Made by a program: the position numbers and the translations under genes. Positions 18,004 to 25,644 of a DNA stretch of 64,000 nt are shown in pieces. The DNA is from Elusimicrobiota bacterium (GTDB lineage: Bacteria > Elusimicrobiota > Elusimicrobia > Elusimicrobiales > UBA9959). How positions within the stretch are numbered: position 1 is the first letter of the stretch; the number at the start of each line of letters is the position of its first letter. Under the pieces are notes generated by a model that ran no database searches, was not told the origin of the DNA, and worked only from the letters and a program-made list of their open reading frames with translations. The stretch spans positions 39,241 to 103,240 of the forward strand of contig JAPLKI010000002.1 of the NCBI GenBank assembly GCA_026388155.1, read 5' to 3'.

Positions 18004-18035
18004 GCTTAGCCGAAGGCGTTTCTGATAAGCCGCCG
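18004..18035 (+). promoter_or_regulatory. decayed relic of the leader element
   Basis: GCTTAGCCGAAGGCGTTTC followed by TGATAAGCCGCCG matches the 5' third of the element (about 26 of 32 bases against copy 7). The core and 3' parts are unrecognisable. It lies 107 bp before the small exported protein at 18142. Confidence 0.55.
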
Positions 18036-18141
18036 CAGGCGCTCCGCTGTTCATTTTAGCGCGGTAGATGCCGGGCTCAGGGCCCGGGACTATTTTGGTT
18101 CAAAGACCAGAAAAAACATAAAAACAAGGAGACATAAAACA

Positions 18142-18621
18142 ATGAAAAAAACAGTAATAACCTTACTTCTGATGACTGCCGGCCTGAGCGCCGCCAGCGC
18201 GGGCGAAGGCGCCGCCGGTTTTGGAAATCCGGCCATGAATACCTACACCTGCACGGCCACGGACAACGGATTCCTTATAGACGGCAAACCCGGGAAAATA
18301 GTTTTCCGGACCTCGGGCAACGGTATACAGTTCCTTGAGTGGAAATCCGCTTTCGGCGGCTGCGAAATGGACACCGCCAGGACCTTCCCGCTGAAGCAGA
18401 CCTCTCAGAAGAAGATCCCCGAAGCTTACAGGGCCTGGCTGAACGGGCCAACTTACGGCGTGTACTACGACTGGTACTATACCACCCAGTATTATTTCAC
18501 GCTCGAGAGCGCCGTTTCGGAGCACAAACCCGGCGACAAGGTAAAGCTGGAGATCAACGGGGACGACGACGACGGCTGTTTCATCTACAACCGCCAGTTC
18601 TCGTGTAAGGTCGCCAACTGA
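18142..18621 (+). CDS. small exported cysteine-containing protein
   Basis: This 159-residue protein is not recognised. The signal peptide MKKTVITLLLMTAGLSAASA is clear and AAGGAGA precedes the ATG. The mature part has four cysteines (YTCTA, GGCEM, DGCFI, FSCKV) that could form two disulphides, and an aromatic central segment (YGVYYDWYYTTQYYF). An acidic run of five Asp lies near the C-terminus. The size and composition fit a binding or inhibitor-type protein, but no family is assigned. A hairpin terminator follows at 18643. Confidence 0.65.
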   Translation: MKKTVITLLLMTAGLSAASAGEGAAGFGNPAMNTYTCTATDNGFLIDGKPGKIVFRTSGNGIQFLEWKSAFGGCEMDTARTFPLKQTSQKKIPEAYRAWLNGPTYGVYYDWYYTTQYYFTLESAVSEHKPGDKVKLEINGDDDDGCFIYNRQFSCKVAN

Positions 18622-18642
18622 CTTCTGAAGGGAGAAAGACAA

Positions 18643-18672
18643 GCCGGACCCTGCCAACGGGTCCGGCCCTTT
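18643..18672 (+). terminator. hairpin terminator
   Basis: GCCGGACCC and GGGTCCGGC pair around TGCCAAC, followed by CCTTTC. It lies 22 bases after the stop of the small exported protein. Confidence 0.7.
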
Positions 18673-18771
18673 CAAACGAACTAGCACCTAACCGGGAGTA
18701 TTTATGCGGTAGATGATAGTGATGGCCAGTGCTGCCTCCACCGCCTCGGGTCCTAATCAAAGGAGTTTTTT

Positions 18772-19947
18772 ATGGAACAGCCATTCGCGGATGCTGTATT
18801 TCACAAACTCGCCATGGCCTTGGCCTTTACTCTATTCTGTCCGGATTGTTTTTTGTCGGCTCAGGCTTCTAGCCTTCCCGTTCCTGCAGGCGAGTACGCC
18901 GTTTCAATCAGATATTTTTCCCTGCATCGGGGTTTCGCTGTTCCAAAAGCAGACTTGATCTCGCTACGCTCTTTGGAACAGGAAGATTGCAAAAGCGGAG
19001 ATGCCGATAACTATTACAGACAACTCCCGGTGATAGAAGTGTCCCCTGTGGCAGGGGCCTTAACCGGGAAACAGGCATATTTTTTCCCCGGTGTTCTCGC
19101 GGAGCGCACACTGAAGGATTGGCATCTCACGGAACAGGCTTTATCGAGCGTTCAAACCTTAAATATACCCAGAACGTACGATTTGCCGGTGCCGGTGGAA
19201 TTGCGCGGCACAATCCTGTTTCTCCCCGGCCTTGGGTCATCGCCGCAGTTTTATCTGACCATAGCAACCGCCTTGGCAAGCCATGGCTACAGGGTCCTTA
19301 TCGGCGGACACCCCGGGATTTCCGGTGATGCTTACACTTCGGATAATTGTCTGCTGCCGGGTATCGATCAGGAGCAACTGATGCGCAAGATCCAGAATTC
19401 GAAACTGATCGATCCTGTGATGAACGCATCCATTAAGGTGCTGCTGAAGGATATCGATGTCCTAGTAAAATACATCCATAGTGCCGACACGTCTAAGCAG
19501 CCTTTGCCGTTATTTGCAATGGGTCATTCTATAGGGGGGATAGCCGCTAACATGTATTGTTCTCAAAAAAGGGGGCCATGCGCCGCCGCAGTCAATCTTG
19601 ACGGAGGGGAATATCCGCTCTTCCCACGTCAATCCTGGCCATCCCGCAGGGATCTTCCTTATCTTAAATTCCGTTCCACTGAAAATATCGCTAGGGACAG
19701 AATTCCCAAAGATATTGCCGGGCCGCGTCAGTGTGTCTTCGATTTTGACGGCAAGGACGGAAAAGTACTGCATCAATCATTTACCGATATAGGGTTTTTC
19801 AAAGGTATACCGTCCGAAGAGATGCCGCTGGCTGACCTTAGGAGCAAAACCGCGCGGGTTATACTTTCATTCCTTAAAAAAGCCGCCGCCCCTGACGACG
19901 GAGCGGCTGATGCGTCCGTATCCTGGTGCGGAGGACTTAGTAAATAA
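18772..19947 (+). CDS. exported alpha/beta hydrolase, PAF-acetylhydrolase-like
   Basis: The ATG is preceded by AAAGGAG. Residues 1-32 are hydrophobic and likely a signal, cleaved near AQAS. The core shows RGTILFLPGLGSS (oxyanion strand), a YRVLIGGHPG strand, and the nucleophile elbow AMGHSIGGIAA. A late His (VLHQSF) may close the triad. The architecture recalls platelet-activating-factor acetylhydrolase/dienelactone-hydrolase-type enzymes that release short acyl chains from phospholipids. It stands in a region of lipid-active genes. Assignment beyond alpha/beta hydrolase is tentative. Confidence 0.75.
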   Translation: MEQPFADAVFHKLAMALAFTLFCPDCFLSAQASSLPVPAGEYAVSIRYFSLHRGFAVPKADLISLRSLEQEDCKSGDADNYYRQLPVIEVSPVAGALTGKQAYFFPGVLAERTLKDWHLTEQALSSVQTLNIPRTYDLPVPVELRGTILFLPGLGSSPQFYLTIATALASHGYRVLIGGHPGISGDAYTSDNCLLPGIDQEQLMRKIQNSKLIDPVMNASIKVLLKDIDVLVKYIHSADTSKQPLPLFAMGHSIGGIAANMYCSQKRGPCAAAVNLDGGEYPLFPRQSWPSRRDLPYLKFRSTENIARDRIPKDIAGPRQCVFDFDGKDGKVLHQSFTDIGFFKGIPSEEMPLADLRSKTARVILSFLKKAAAPDDGAADASVSWCGGLSK

Positions 19948-20025
19948 AGGCATGTGAGACTTGGATCTTCAGAATTAAAGTTCCAAATTAAAGTTCTAAA
20001 CAAGCAGGGAAAAAGGCAAAAAATC

Positions 20026-20961
20026 ATGAAAAAATCATTATACGCGGCGGTGGCGGTATTGCTGGGCGTTAATATTTCTTATCCCGGGGAAAGCGCCCTT
20101 GATCTATTAAGGGTTTCTGTTCCTCCCTCCGTTTTAACAGGGGTCCCTTCCCGTGCTATTTTCGGAAAAGACGACCGGCAGGAGCTTTTTTCCATTCCGG
20201 ACCGGTGGAAAGAAGCGGGGCGCTCAATAGCAGGAAAGGTTTCCGCGGACCATATCACGGACCACGGCTCCTACTGGGAACTTCATGGCGAGCCCTTAAG
20301 CCATAAAGAATGCCCCGGCAACCGCTTTGCTGACGAGATCACCGTTCCCAGTTGCACGGGCTTCCTTGTAAAGCCGGATCTGCTCGTCACCGCTGCCCAT
20401 TGCATCAAGTCCCAGGACGACTGCGACGGTTTTTACTGGGTGTTCGAATATGCGCTCTCCGGCCCCGGAGACAAAAATTACACGAAGGCTGCGGCTGACC
20501 GGGTCTACCGGTGCAAGAGGATAGTAGCTAAGAATTACCAGAATTTCGGGGACGTGGATTACGCCATTCTGCAGCTGAACCGCACCGTAGAAGGCAGGAA
20601 GCCATTACGGCTGGGCCTTGACGCGCAAGTAAGCCCCGGGCTTGACCTGGTCAATATCGGCAATTCCAATGGTCTCCCGCTTAAATTCAAGGATTCGGCG
20701 AAGATAATAAATATAAAAACTACCGGTCAGGCATTCGAGTCGGACCTGGACACTTTCGGCGGCGATTCCGGGTCCCCGGTCTTCGACGCCGGCACCGGCG
20801 AGGTGATAGGTATAACGTCCAGCGCGAACTCGGACCACTACCATGACGGGGTAAATAATTGCAGGCAGCTGAAGGTCTGCAATCCCGGCGACAAATGCTA
20901 TTTAGCCGTTGCATCAGGGATATGGAACCTTAAGAGTGAGCCCGTGCTCGGCGCTGATTAA
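20026..20961 (+). CDS. exported trypsin-fold serine protease
   Basis: Start at 20026, where a signal peptide nearly identical to those at 30241 and 52484 begins (MKKSLYAAVAVLLGVNISYP). The frame is open upstream to 19954 without signals. After the shared segment ESALDLLRVSVPPSVLTG the peptidase S1 domain shows LVTAAHC (His125), DVDYAILQL (Asp178) and GGDSGSPV (Ser248). Cysteines around His125 suggest the usual disulphide. Family members cleave peptide bonds extracellularly. The subtilisin gene begins 13 bp after the stop, so two unrelated proteases are likely cotranslated. Confidence 0.87.
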   Translation: MKKSLYAAVAVLLGVNISYPGESALDLLRVSVPPSVLTGVPSRAIFGKDDRQELFSIPDRWKEAGRSIAGKVSADHITDHGSYWELHGEPLSHKECPGNRFADEITVPSCTGFLVKPDLLVTAAHCIKSQDDCDGFYWVFEYALSGPGDKNYTKAAADRVYRCKRIVAKNYQNFGDVDYAILQLNRTVEGRKPLRLGLDAQVSPGLDLVNIGNSNGLPLKFKDSAKIINIKTTGQAFESDLDTFGGDSGSPVFDAGTGEVIGITSSANSDHYHDGVNNCRQLKVCNPGDKCYLAVASGIWNLKSEPVLGAD

Positions 20962-20974
20962 GGATAAAAAGAAT

Positions 20975-22147
20975 ATGAAAGCAAAGCTAAAACTGGTAAT
21001 AGTGGTCCTTTGGGCGCTATCTGCATGCGCGGCGGCGGCGGACGAAGGGGAGGTTTCTGTCTTTTTCAAGCTTTCGGAAGGGAGCTCTATCGGGGATTTT
21101 ACTGCGGTGTTGCACAGGAATTTCCCCGACATAACGATAGAGCCTGTGGTTGGCGGAGTTTACCTGGCGAAAGAGAAAAGCGCCAAGGGAAACAGTCAGA
21201 GGCTTGCCGACAGGATCGGCGCCTTCAACATGGTGCAGGCGGTACAACCGAACACACTTGCTTACCCGCCCAAGCTTGACGCGGCGGCGGCGGAACCGGA
21301 TAAAACCTGGTTTCTCACAAAGATCCGGGCCCCGCTTTTCTGGGAAAAAAGCAAAGGCAGCCGTTCCGTGCGGGTCCTCGTCTGCGACACCGGTGTTGAG
21401 TCGGGGCATCCGGACCTGCGCGGCAATGTCGGGACCGGGCTGAATTTTGTGGACGGCAGCGGCAATACCGAACCCACCGGCAACGGTCACGGCACCCGCA
21501 TCGCCGGACTGATAGGCGCGCAGGGCGGGCATACCGGCATCGGCGCCTCCGGCGTGAACTGGGAGGTTCAAATTATCCCCGGTAAAATAACCAACAAGGC
21601 CGACGGCGCCACCGACCACTCCGACAGCGCGAAATGCATAAAGTGGGGCGCCGACCAGGGGATAAAGGTCGTTAACCTGAGCATCAGCAACGCCGCGGGC
21701 AACCTGGCCGTGCAGGAAGCCGCGGAGTATCTTTATAAAAAGGGCGGGATACTGGTAGTCTCAGCCGGCAATAAGGGCGAGTATCTCGACCTCCCCGATG
21801 ATCCGCATATGATAGCGGTCGGAGGCACTAACGACCTGGATTGGCACCCGCCGGCTTACAATACCGGGGCGTACGTGGACCTCTCCGCTCCGTCTTCCGC
21901 GCTTTATACCACCGATATGGGGGGAAAATATATAACAAGCAACGGCACTTCCCTGTCCGCCGCCATTGTTTCCGGCGCCGCGGCTCTTATTCTGTCGGTA
22001 AAACCGGAATTGACCGCCCAACAACTTATAGACCTCCTTCTGGCGTCTACGGCAGACTTGGGCGCTCCCGGCCGTGATGAGGTTTTCGGCGCGGGCCGCC
22101 TTGACCTGAAGAAGGCGCTGGAACTTTTAAGAGTCTTGCCTAAATAA
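20975..22147 (+). CDS. subtilisin-family serine protease, probable lipoprotein
   Basis: The ATG at 20975 gives a signal ending WALSACAAAADEG. LSAC fits a lipobox, so the protein may be lipid-anchored at Cys19. Residues 25-95 resemble an I9-type propeptide. The S8 domain shows VCDTGVESGHPDL (Asp138), NGHGTRIAG (His172) and NGTSLSAAIVSGAAAL (Ser326), which is complete. Such proteases mature by removal of the propeptide after export. It is translated from the same unit as the trypsin-like gene just upstream and is closed by a GNRA-loop terminator at 22178. Confidence 0.9.
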   Translation: MKAKLKLVIVVLWALSACAAAADEGEVSVFFKLSEGSSIGDFTAVLHRNFPDITIEPVVGGVYLAKEKSAKGNSQRLADRIGAFNMVQAVQPNTLAYPPKLDAAAAEPDKTWFLTKIRAPLFWEKSKGSRSVRVLVCDTGVESGHPDLRGNVGTGLNFVDGSGNTEPTGNGHGTRIAGLIGAQGGHTGIGASGVNWEVQIIPGKITNKADGATDHSDSAKCIKWGADQGIKVVNLSISNAAGNLAVQEAAEYLYKKGGILVVSAGNKGEYLDLPDDPHMIAVGGTNDLDWHPPAYNTGAYVDLSAPSSALYTTDMGGKYITSNGTSLSAAIVSGAAALILSVKPELTAQQLIDLLLASTADLGAPGRDEVFGAGRLDLKKALELLRVLPK

Positions 22148-22177
22148 ACGAACAGAGTCCTATCGTTCACGTAATTG

Positions 22178-22208
22178 CCGGAGGGCCGCAAGGCTCTCCG
22201 GTTTTGTT
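22178..22208 (+). terminator. intrinsic terminator after the subtilisin gene
   Basis: CCGGAG-GCC pairs with GGC-CTCCGG around a GCAA tetraloop, followed by TTTTGTTT. It separates the protease pair from leader copy 3, which begins about 15 bp later. Confidence 0.85.
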
Positions 22209-22222
22209 TCATATTTTTTCCG

Positions 22223-22354
22223 ATTAAACCGCCGGCTTAGTTAAGGGTGCTTTTGATAAGCCGCCGCTCCTGGGTCAAATTACAACGCCGCTCTGGTTCT
22301 TCGTCCTCAGGTAAGTCATCGGCCGGCGGGGTAACCTTATATCATGAGGTTTTT
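22223..22354 (+). promoter_or_regulatory. leader element copy 3 (long form)
   Basis: TTAAACC-GCC-GGCTTAG, then TAAGCC, CCGCTCCTGGGTCAAAT, TGGTTCTTCGTCCTCAGG and ATATCATGAGGTTTTT. CCTCA and TGAGG are retained. One base of the CGGCC arm is changed (CGTCC), weakening that hairpin. The copy drives a truncated gene (22409) followed by a protease. Confidence 0.83.
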
Positions 22355-22408
22355 GAATTGCGCGGTAAGTCTTATCCAGGATTGAATAAATAAGGAGAGT
22401 AATAAAAT

Positions 22409-22717
22409 ATGAAAAAACCGGCACTCTTAAAAATGAGTTTTGCAGATAGCGCGAATATAGCGCCGAGAGCCATGAAACATAGGCGGAAAACAACCATGCT
22501 TCTTTCTTCCTTGCTGATCACCGCACCCGGTTTTGCTTTTGCCGGACGAACGGCTTTAGAGAAGCTCAGGGGTATGGCGCAGACTGCGCCTGCTGTAGCT
22601 CCGGCCCTGGAGACTGCGGAAATGGAACTAACAGACGACGGCGAACAGGTTCTTTGGGGGTTATTCGAGGAAAGCGCCCCCGACCTGGGTGTTGGGACAT
22701 CCGCGCATTATTTATAG
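22409..22717 (+). pseudogene. truncated paralog of the large exported protein at 9583
   Basis: This is a 102-codon frame with a ribosome binding site (AAGGAGAG). The first 75 residues parallel the 9583 protein closely: the long n-region (MKKPALLKMSFADSANIAPR), the signal core TTMLLSSLLITAPGFAFAG, the TALEKLRGMAQTAP segment and EQVLWGLFEES. It then diverges and stops where the paralog continues for about 650 residues. It is read as the 5' remnant of a deleted gene, though a short exported peptide remains possible. The protease gene begins 24 bp after its stop, so the leader and stub now serve as the 5' region for another enzyme. Confidence 0.7.
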
Positions 22718-22741
22718 ATAGTGTTGTGGACCATAAAACTT

Positions 22742-23734
22742 ATGAAAAGAACACTGAAAGCGATACTTGCCATGGCAATAATCTCCCCGCTATTATCCAC
22801 CCCGGCTTTAGCGGTAGACAAAGGCATTTACGGCAGAGACGACCGCATAGAACTGTTTGACGCTTCACCTGAAACTCGCAGACTCGCTGACTCAGTGGTT
22901 TCCTTATGGCAGTCGGTGGATATTCATTACAACTCCGCCGATAAGACATTCTCCCTTGAAACCACTAACTTCGGCGACGATTTAAACCTCTGCCCCGGAG
23001 AAAGATTTAGGGAGCAGCCGAGGGGTCCGGGTTTGTGTTCCGGTTCCCTGGTGGGCGGCGATTTGATCATGACCGCAGGCCACTGCGTGAAAGACCAGTC
23101 AGCGTGCAACGTCCTGAAGATAGTCTTCGGTTTCGCGTTTAAAAAAATTAGCCTTGCAGGCGACCCAAGTGAGATAGGAGTGAAAGATGTCTACTCGTGC
23201 AAAAAGATAATCGCGCACTCTACCGGAGACGAGCCCGATTACGCGCTCATCCAACTTGACCGGAAAGTTGCCGGGCACAAGCCTCTGGTTATAAACAGAA
23301 GCCATAACCTTATAGCAGGCGACAAAGTGATGGTCATGGGCCACCCAAAAAGCCTGCCGCTTAAAATAGCCGCCGGCGGCACGGTCAGGGTCGTTTCTCC
23401 GTTAGACTATTTTGTCACGGACCTGGACACTTTCGCCGGTAATTCCGGCTCGCCTGTCATCAATGCGGCGACCGGGCTTATAGAAGGTATACTGATCGGC
23501 GGCGACAATGACTTCATACAGACCCTTTCCGGCTGCGCGACCGTGGCCACCTACCCCCAAAACGGCGGCGGCGGCGAGTTCGCGACCGCAGTCTCCGCCC
23601 TCGAATCTTTCATACCGAAGCCGGCTAAGGGAAATAAATCCATGGAGATCTCTTTCCGGGATGTGAAAACGCCTATCGGGACCCCGTCAGCGCAGCATGA
23701 TCTCAGCCGCTATTTCGCCGCCGGCTTTCAGTGA
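22742..23734 (+). CDS. exported trypsin-fold serine protease
   Basis: Start at the ATG 22742, which begins a signal peptide (MKRTLKAILAMAIISPLLSTPALA). The frame opens slightly earlier without signals. The mature start GIYGRDDRIELFD parallels FGKDDRQELF of the protease at 20026, so they are paralogs. The triad is in IMTAGHC, EPDYALIQL and AGNSGSPV. Cysteine pairs flank the His region. No good ribosome binding site is seen, and translation may be coupled to the stub gene 24 bp upstream. The substrate is unknown. Confidence 0.85.
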   Translation: MKRTLKAILAMAIISPLLSTPALAVDKGIYGRDDRIELFDASPETRRLADSVVSLWQSVDIHYNSADKTFSLETTNFGDDLNLCPGERFREQPRGPGLCSGSLVGGDLIMTAGHCVKDQSACNVLKIVFGFAFKKISLAGDPSEIGVKDVYSCKKIIAHSTGDEPDYALIQLDRKVAGHKPLVINRSHNLIAGDKVMVMGHPKSLPLKIAAGGTVRVVSPLDYFVTDLDTFAGNSGSPVINAATGLIEGILIGGDNDFIQTLSGCATVATYPQNGGGGEFATAVSALESFIPKPAKGNKSMEISFRDVKTPIGTPSAQHDLSRYFAAGFQ

Positions 23735-23751
23735 TCCGTAGCGGCTGGTTT

Positions 23752-23793
23752 TTAGGACTTAGTAAATTCATCGGCAAAATCTGTAAACATTAA
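23752..23793 (+). promoter_or_regulatory. 3' relic of a leader element
   Basis: GACTTAGTAAATTCATCGGC followed by AAAATCTGTAAACAT resembles the variable arm and GTAAAC part of the element (13 identical bases AATTCATCGGCAA, then GTAAAC). No palindrome or core remains. It lies about 15 bp before the murein hydrolase start. Confidence 0.4.
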
Positions 23794-23805
23794 GGAAAGC
23801 GATTT

Positions 23806-24627
23806 ATGAAACCCATACAACTGCGGCAGAAAACTTTATCCGCGCTCATAGTCCTGGTTTTCTCGCCGGTTGTCATGTTTGCCCGGACATTGCCGGCGCT
23901 GTCGGAGGAATTGCCTATAAACAGCCACGACATCATAAGGTTTCTGAATAATTCCAGTTCCCTGGCGTCTGTTCCTGCTCCAACGCCGGTTCCCGCAGCC
24001 GCCGGGGAACAGCCCTCTGATTATGATTTTGACGAAAACGGAGACGATCAGGATGATCCCTCAAATAAGCCTCCTGTCAGACTTGACGGCGACGGTCACT
24101 TAACCATTTTTAATAATAAAACCTCTGAAACTCTTTCGGTCCAATACCGGGACAGCGCCGGGAACTATATTCCGGAAGCGGCCGAACGCGTCAGGCATTT
24201 CTTCCGCTGCCGCCTTACGGAAGAGGAACACGATATTGCTCCGGGCCTGCTGGAAATCCTGGACTCCTTACAGCACAAATTCGGCAACAGAACTATCACG
24301 CTTCTTTCAGGCTACCGCAGTCCGGAACTGAACGCCGCGCTGAGCCGCAAAAATCCGGGCGTTTCAAAACACAGCTTACATATGTCAGGCATGGCCGCCG
24401 ACATTAATATCCAGGGAGTAAGGCTGACGGATTTAAGAGACGCCGCGCGCGCGCTTCAAGCCCGGAATACCGGAGGAGTCGGTTACTATCCCGGCAATGG
24501 GTTTGTGCATGTCGACACCGGAAGAGTGCGGAGCTGGACCGGCAAAGCCCGGGTCGTAAGTCATAAAAGGACAAAACATTTACACCGCCATTCAACAGCC
24601 GGCAGAAGGACCCGCCGCGCAAAATAA
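23806..24627 (+). CDS. YcbK/DUF882-type murein hydrolase (M15-like), copy 1
   Basis: This is a 273-residue exported protein with a signal peptide within residues 1-26 and an acidic linker (YDFDENGDDQDDPSN). The domain from residue 95 has the YcbK/DUF882 hallmarks: LTIFNNKTSETL, LLSGYRSPELNAAL, SKHSLHMSGMAADINI and GFVHVDTGRVRSW. His and Asp in these motifs are the expected zinc ligands. The family (MepK in Escherichia coli) cuts peptidoglycan cross-links. The protein is nearly identical to the gene at 49043, with the C-terminal 150 residues almost unchanged. It ends in a basic tail (GRRTRRAK). A third, decayed copy of that tail is at 45414-45482. Confidence 0.88.
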   Translation: MKPIQLRQKTLSALIVLVFSPVVMFARTLPALSEELPINSHDIIRFLNNSSSLASVPAPTPVPAAAGEQPSDYDFDENGDDQDDPSNKPPVRLDGDGHLTIFNNKTSETLSVQYRDSAGNYIPEAAERVRHFFRCRLTEEEHDIAPGLLEILDSLQHKFGNRTITLLSGYRSPELNAALSRKNPGVSKHSLHMSGMAADINIQGVRLTDLRDAARALQARNTGGVGYYPGNGFVHVDTGRVRSWTGKARVVSHKRTKHLHRHSTAGRRTRRAK

Positions 24628-24706
24628 ATTTTATTGCCGGGTAAGCTCTCTGCTTGCTCTCGCCTTCAAAGGCCATGAACTGGGTGGCAATCCTCTCCCC
24701 TGAATC

Positions 24707-25114
24707 CTAACTGAGCAATTTGTTCCCGCTGAAATACCAGAAGAAAGCGGCTATGGCGCCGGCTCCCCCGAGCACGATCTCCCTGGCGTAAGGGATGCCC
24801 ATAAACGCGACGGACATGGTGAAGGGCCGGTAGAACATATACTGGTAGACTGTAGGCACTAAAAGGCCGGCGCAAATCCCGGCAAACGCTACAACCGCCA
24901 TCCCGAAAAAAGAGTCGTCAGCCAGCTTCGAGACCAGGCCGACCGCCGCGCCCAGCCATACAGGCACAAAAATATGCGGCCCGCAATTAGTCCAAAAAGC
25001 GGCCGGGCCGGTATAAGAGCGCGATACCGCCTCCCAGGCGACCGCGCATCCGACCACCGCTCCGGATGCCGCCCCGGCCGCCGCGCCAGCGAGTATATTA
25101 GAAATGTCTCTCAT
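24707..25114 (-). CDS. small membrane protein, hypothetical
   Basis: Start at 25114, where GAGAGG precedes the ATG on the minus strand. The 135-residue product has Gly/Ala-rich hydrophobic stretches (LAGAAAGAASGAVVGCAVAW, VPVWLGAAVGL, MAVVAFAGICAGLLV, IVLGGAGAIAAFFWYF), consistent with about four membrane segments. No family is recognised. It stands alone on the minus strand among exported-protein genes and carries no leader element. Confidence 0.6.
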   Translation of the reverse strand: MRDISNILAGAAAGAASGAVVGCAVAWEAVSRSYTGPAAFWTNCGPHIFVPVWLGAAVGLVSKLADDSFFGMAVVAFAGICAGLLVPTVYQYMFYRPFTMSVAFMGIPYAREIVLGGAGAIAAFFWYFSGNKLLS

Positions 25115-25359
25115 GCCGCACACCTCTCGCGCTTGTGCTGAATTCCCAATGTAATAATACAAAAAAACAATACGCCGAATATTCTCCCTAAATAGGGGAG
25201 CGGCGGCCTATTTGTTTAATTTAGTGCGGCCCGCAGCTAACGCCCGCAGCCTGCGCCCGAATTCGCGCTCCGGCTCTTCCGCAGGGTTTACACTGCCCAG
25301 GTCCGGGAATATAATATCGGGTTTTTAAATTGAATCCGGTCTTATGTCACTGGTATATG

Positions 25360-25480
25360 GTTTAAACCATAGGTTTAAATTAAGGTGTTTTTGGTAAGCC
25401 GCCGCTCCTGGGTCAAATAACCGGGCCGCGCTGGTTCTTCGGCCTCAGGCAGTTCACCGGCAAACTAGGTAAACTTGGAT
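25360..25480 (+). promoter_or_regulatory. leader element copy 4 (3' end altered)
   Basis: GTTTAAACC-ATA-GGTTTAAA is a near-perfect palindrome. TAAGCC, CCGCTCCTGGGTCAAAT, GGGCCGC..CGGCC and CCTCAGG follow. After GTAAACTT the usual ATATCATGAGG is replaced by GGATATAGATGG, so the CCTCA/TGAGG helix is lost. The next gene starts 165 bp downstream, beyond a REP-like insertion that may have separated them. Confidence 0.8.
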
Positions 25481-25526
25481 ATAGATGGCTGTTCGTTTCA
25501 ATTCGAATGGAGGAGTAAATATCTGT

Positions 25527-25601
25527 GACGCTGCTTCCGTACTTCCTAAGTATCACTCTTAAAGGTAATATCTGCAAGTTGGAAATATAGTAAACAGCGT
25601 C
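25527..25601. repeat. REP-like imperfect inverted repeat
   Basis: GACGCTGCTTCC..TTCC at the left and GGAA..AAACAGCGTC at the right are imperfect complements about 20 bases long. GACGCTGTTTAC..-type termini next to CCCC resemble repeats mobilised by REP-associated tyrosine transposases, but no transposase is nearby. It is inserted between leader copy 4 and its gene. Confidence 0.45.
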
Positions 25602-25644
25602 CCCTGATACCGGAGAAAGCGCTTTTGATCATTTGGGAGGAAAA

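Larger units (their letters stand above)
25115..25644. other. intergenic region with leader copy 4 and a REP-like inverted repeat
   Basis: Nothing coding is supported in these 530 bases. 25115-25359 shows no recognisable feature except the minus-strand gene's upstream region. 25360-25480 is leader copy 4. 25527-25601 is an imperfect inverted repeat. The interval ends in the GGGAGG ribosome binding site of the DUF2252 gene. Confidence 0.55.

Noticed and set aside
18700..18770. Decayed leader element before the PAF-acetylhydrolase-like gene (CCGCCTCGGGTCCTAATC)
   Set aside because: The resemblance to CCGCTCCTGGGTCAAAT is too weak without the palindrome or 3' part.
25522..25590. 22-codon GTG frame (TLLPYFLSITLKGN) as a leader peptide
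   Set aside because: It lies within the REP-like inverted repeat and its GTG start has only a generic GGAGG nearby; chance is more likely.
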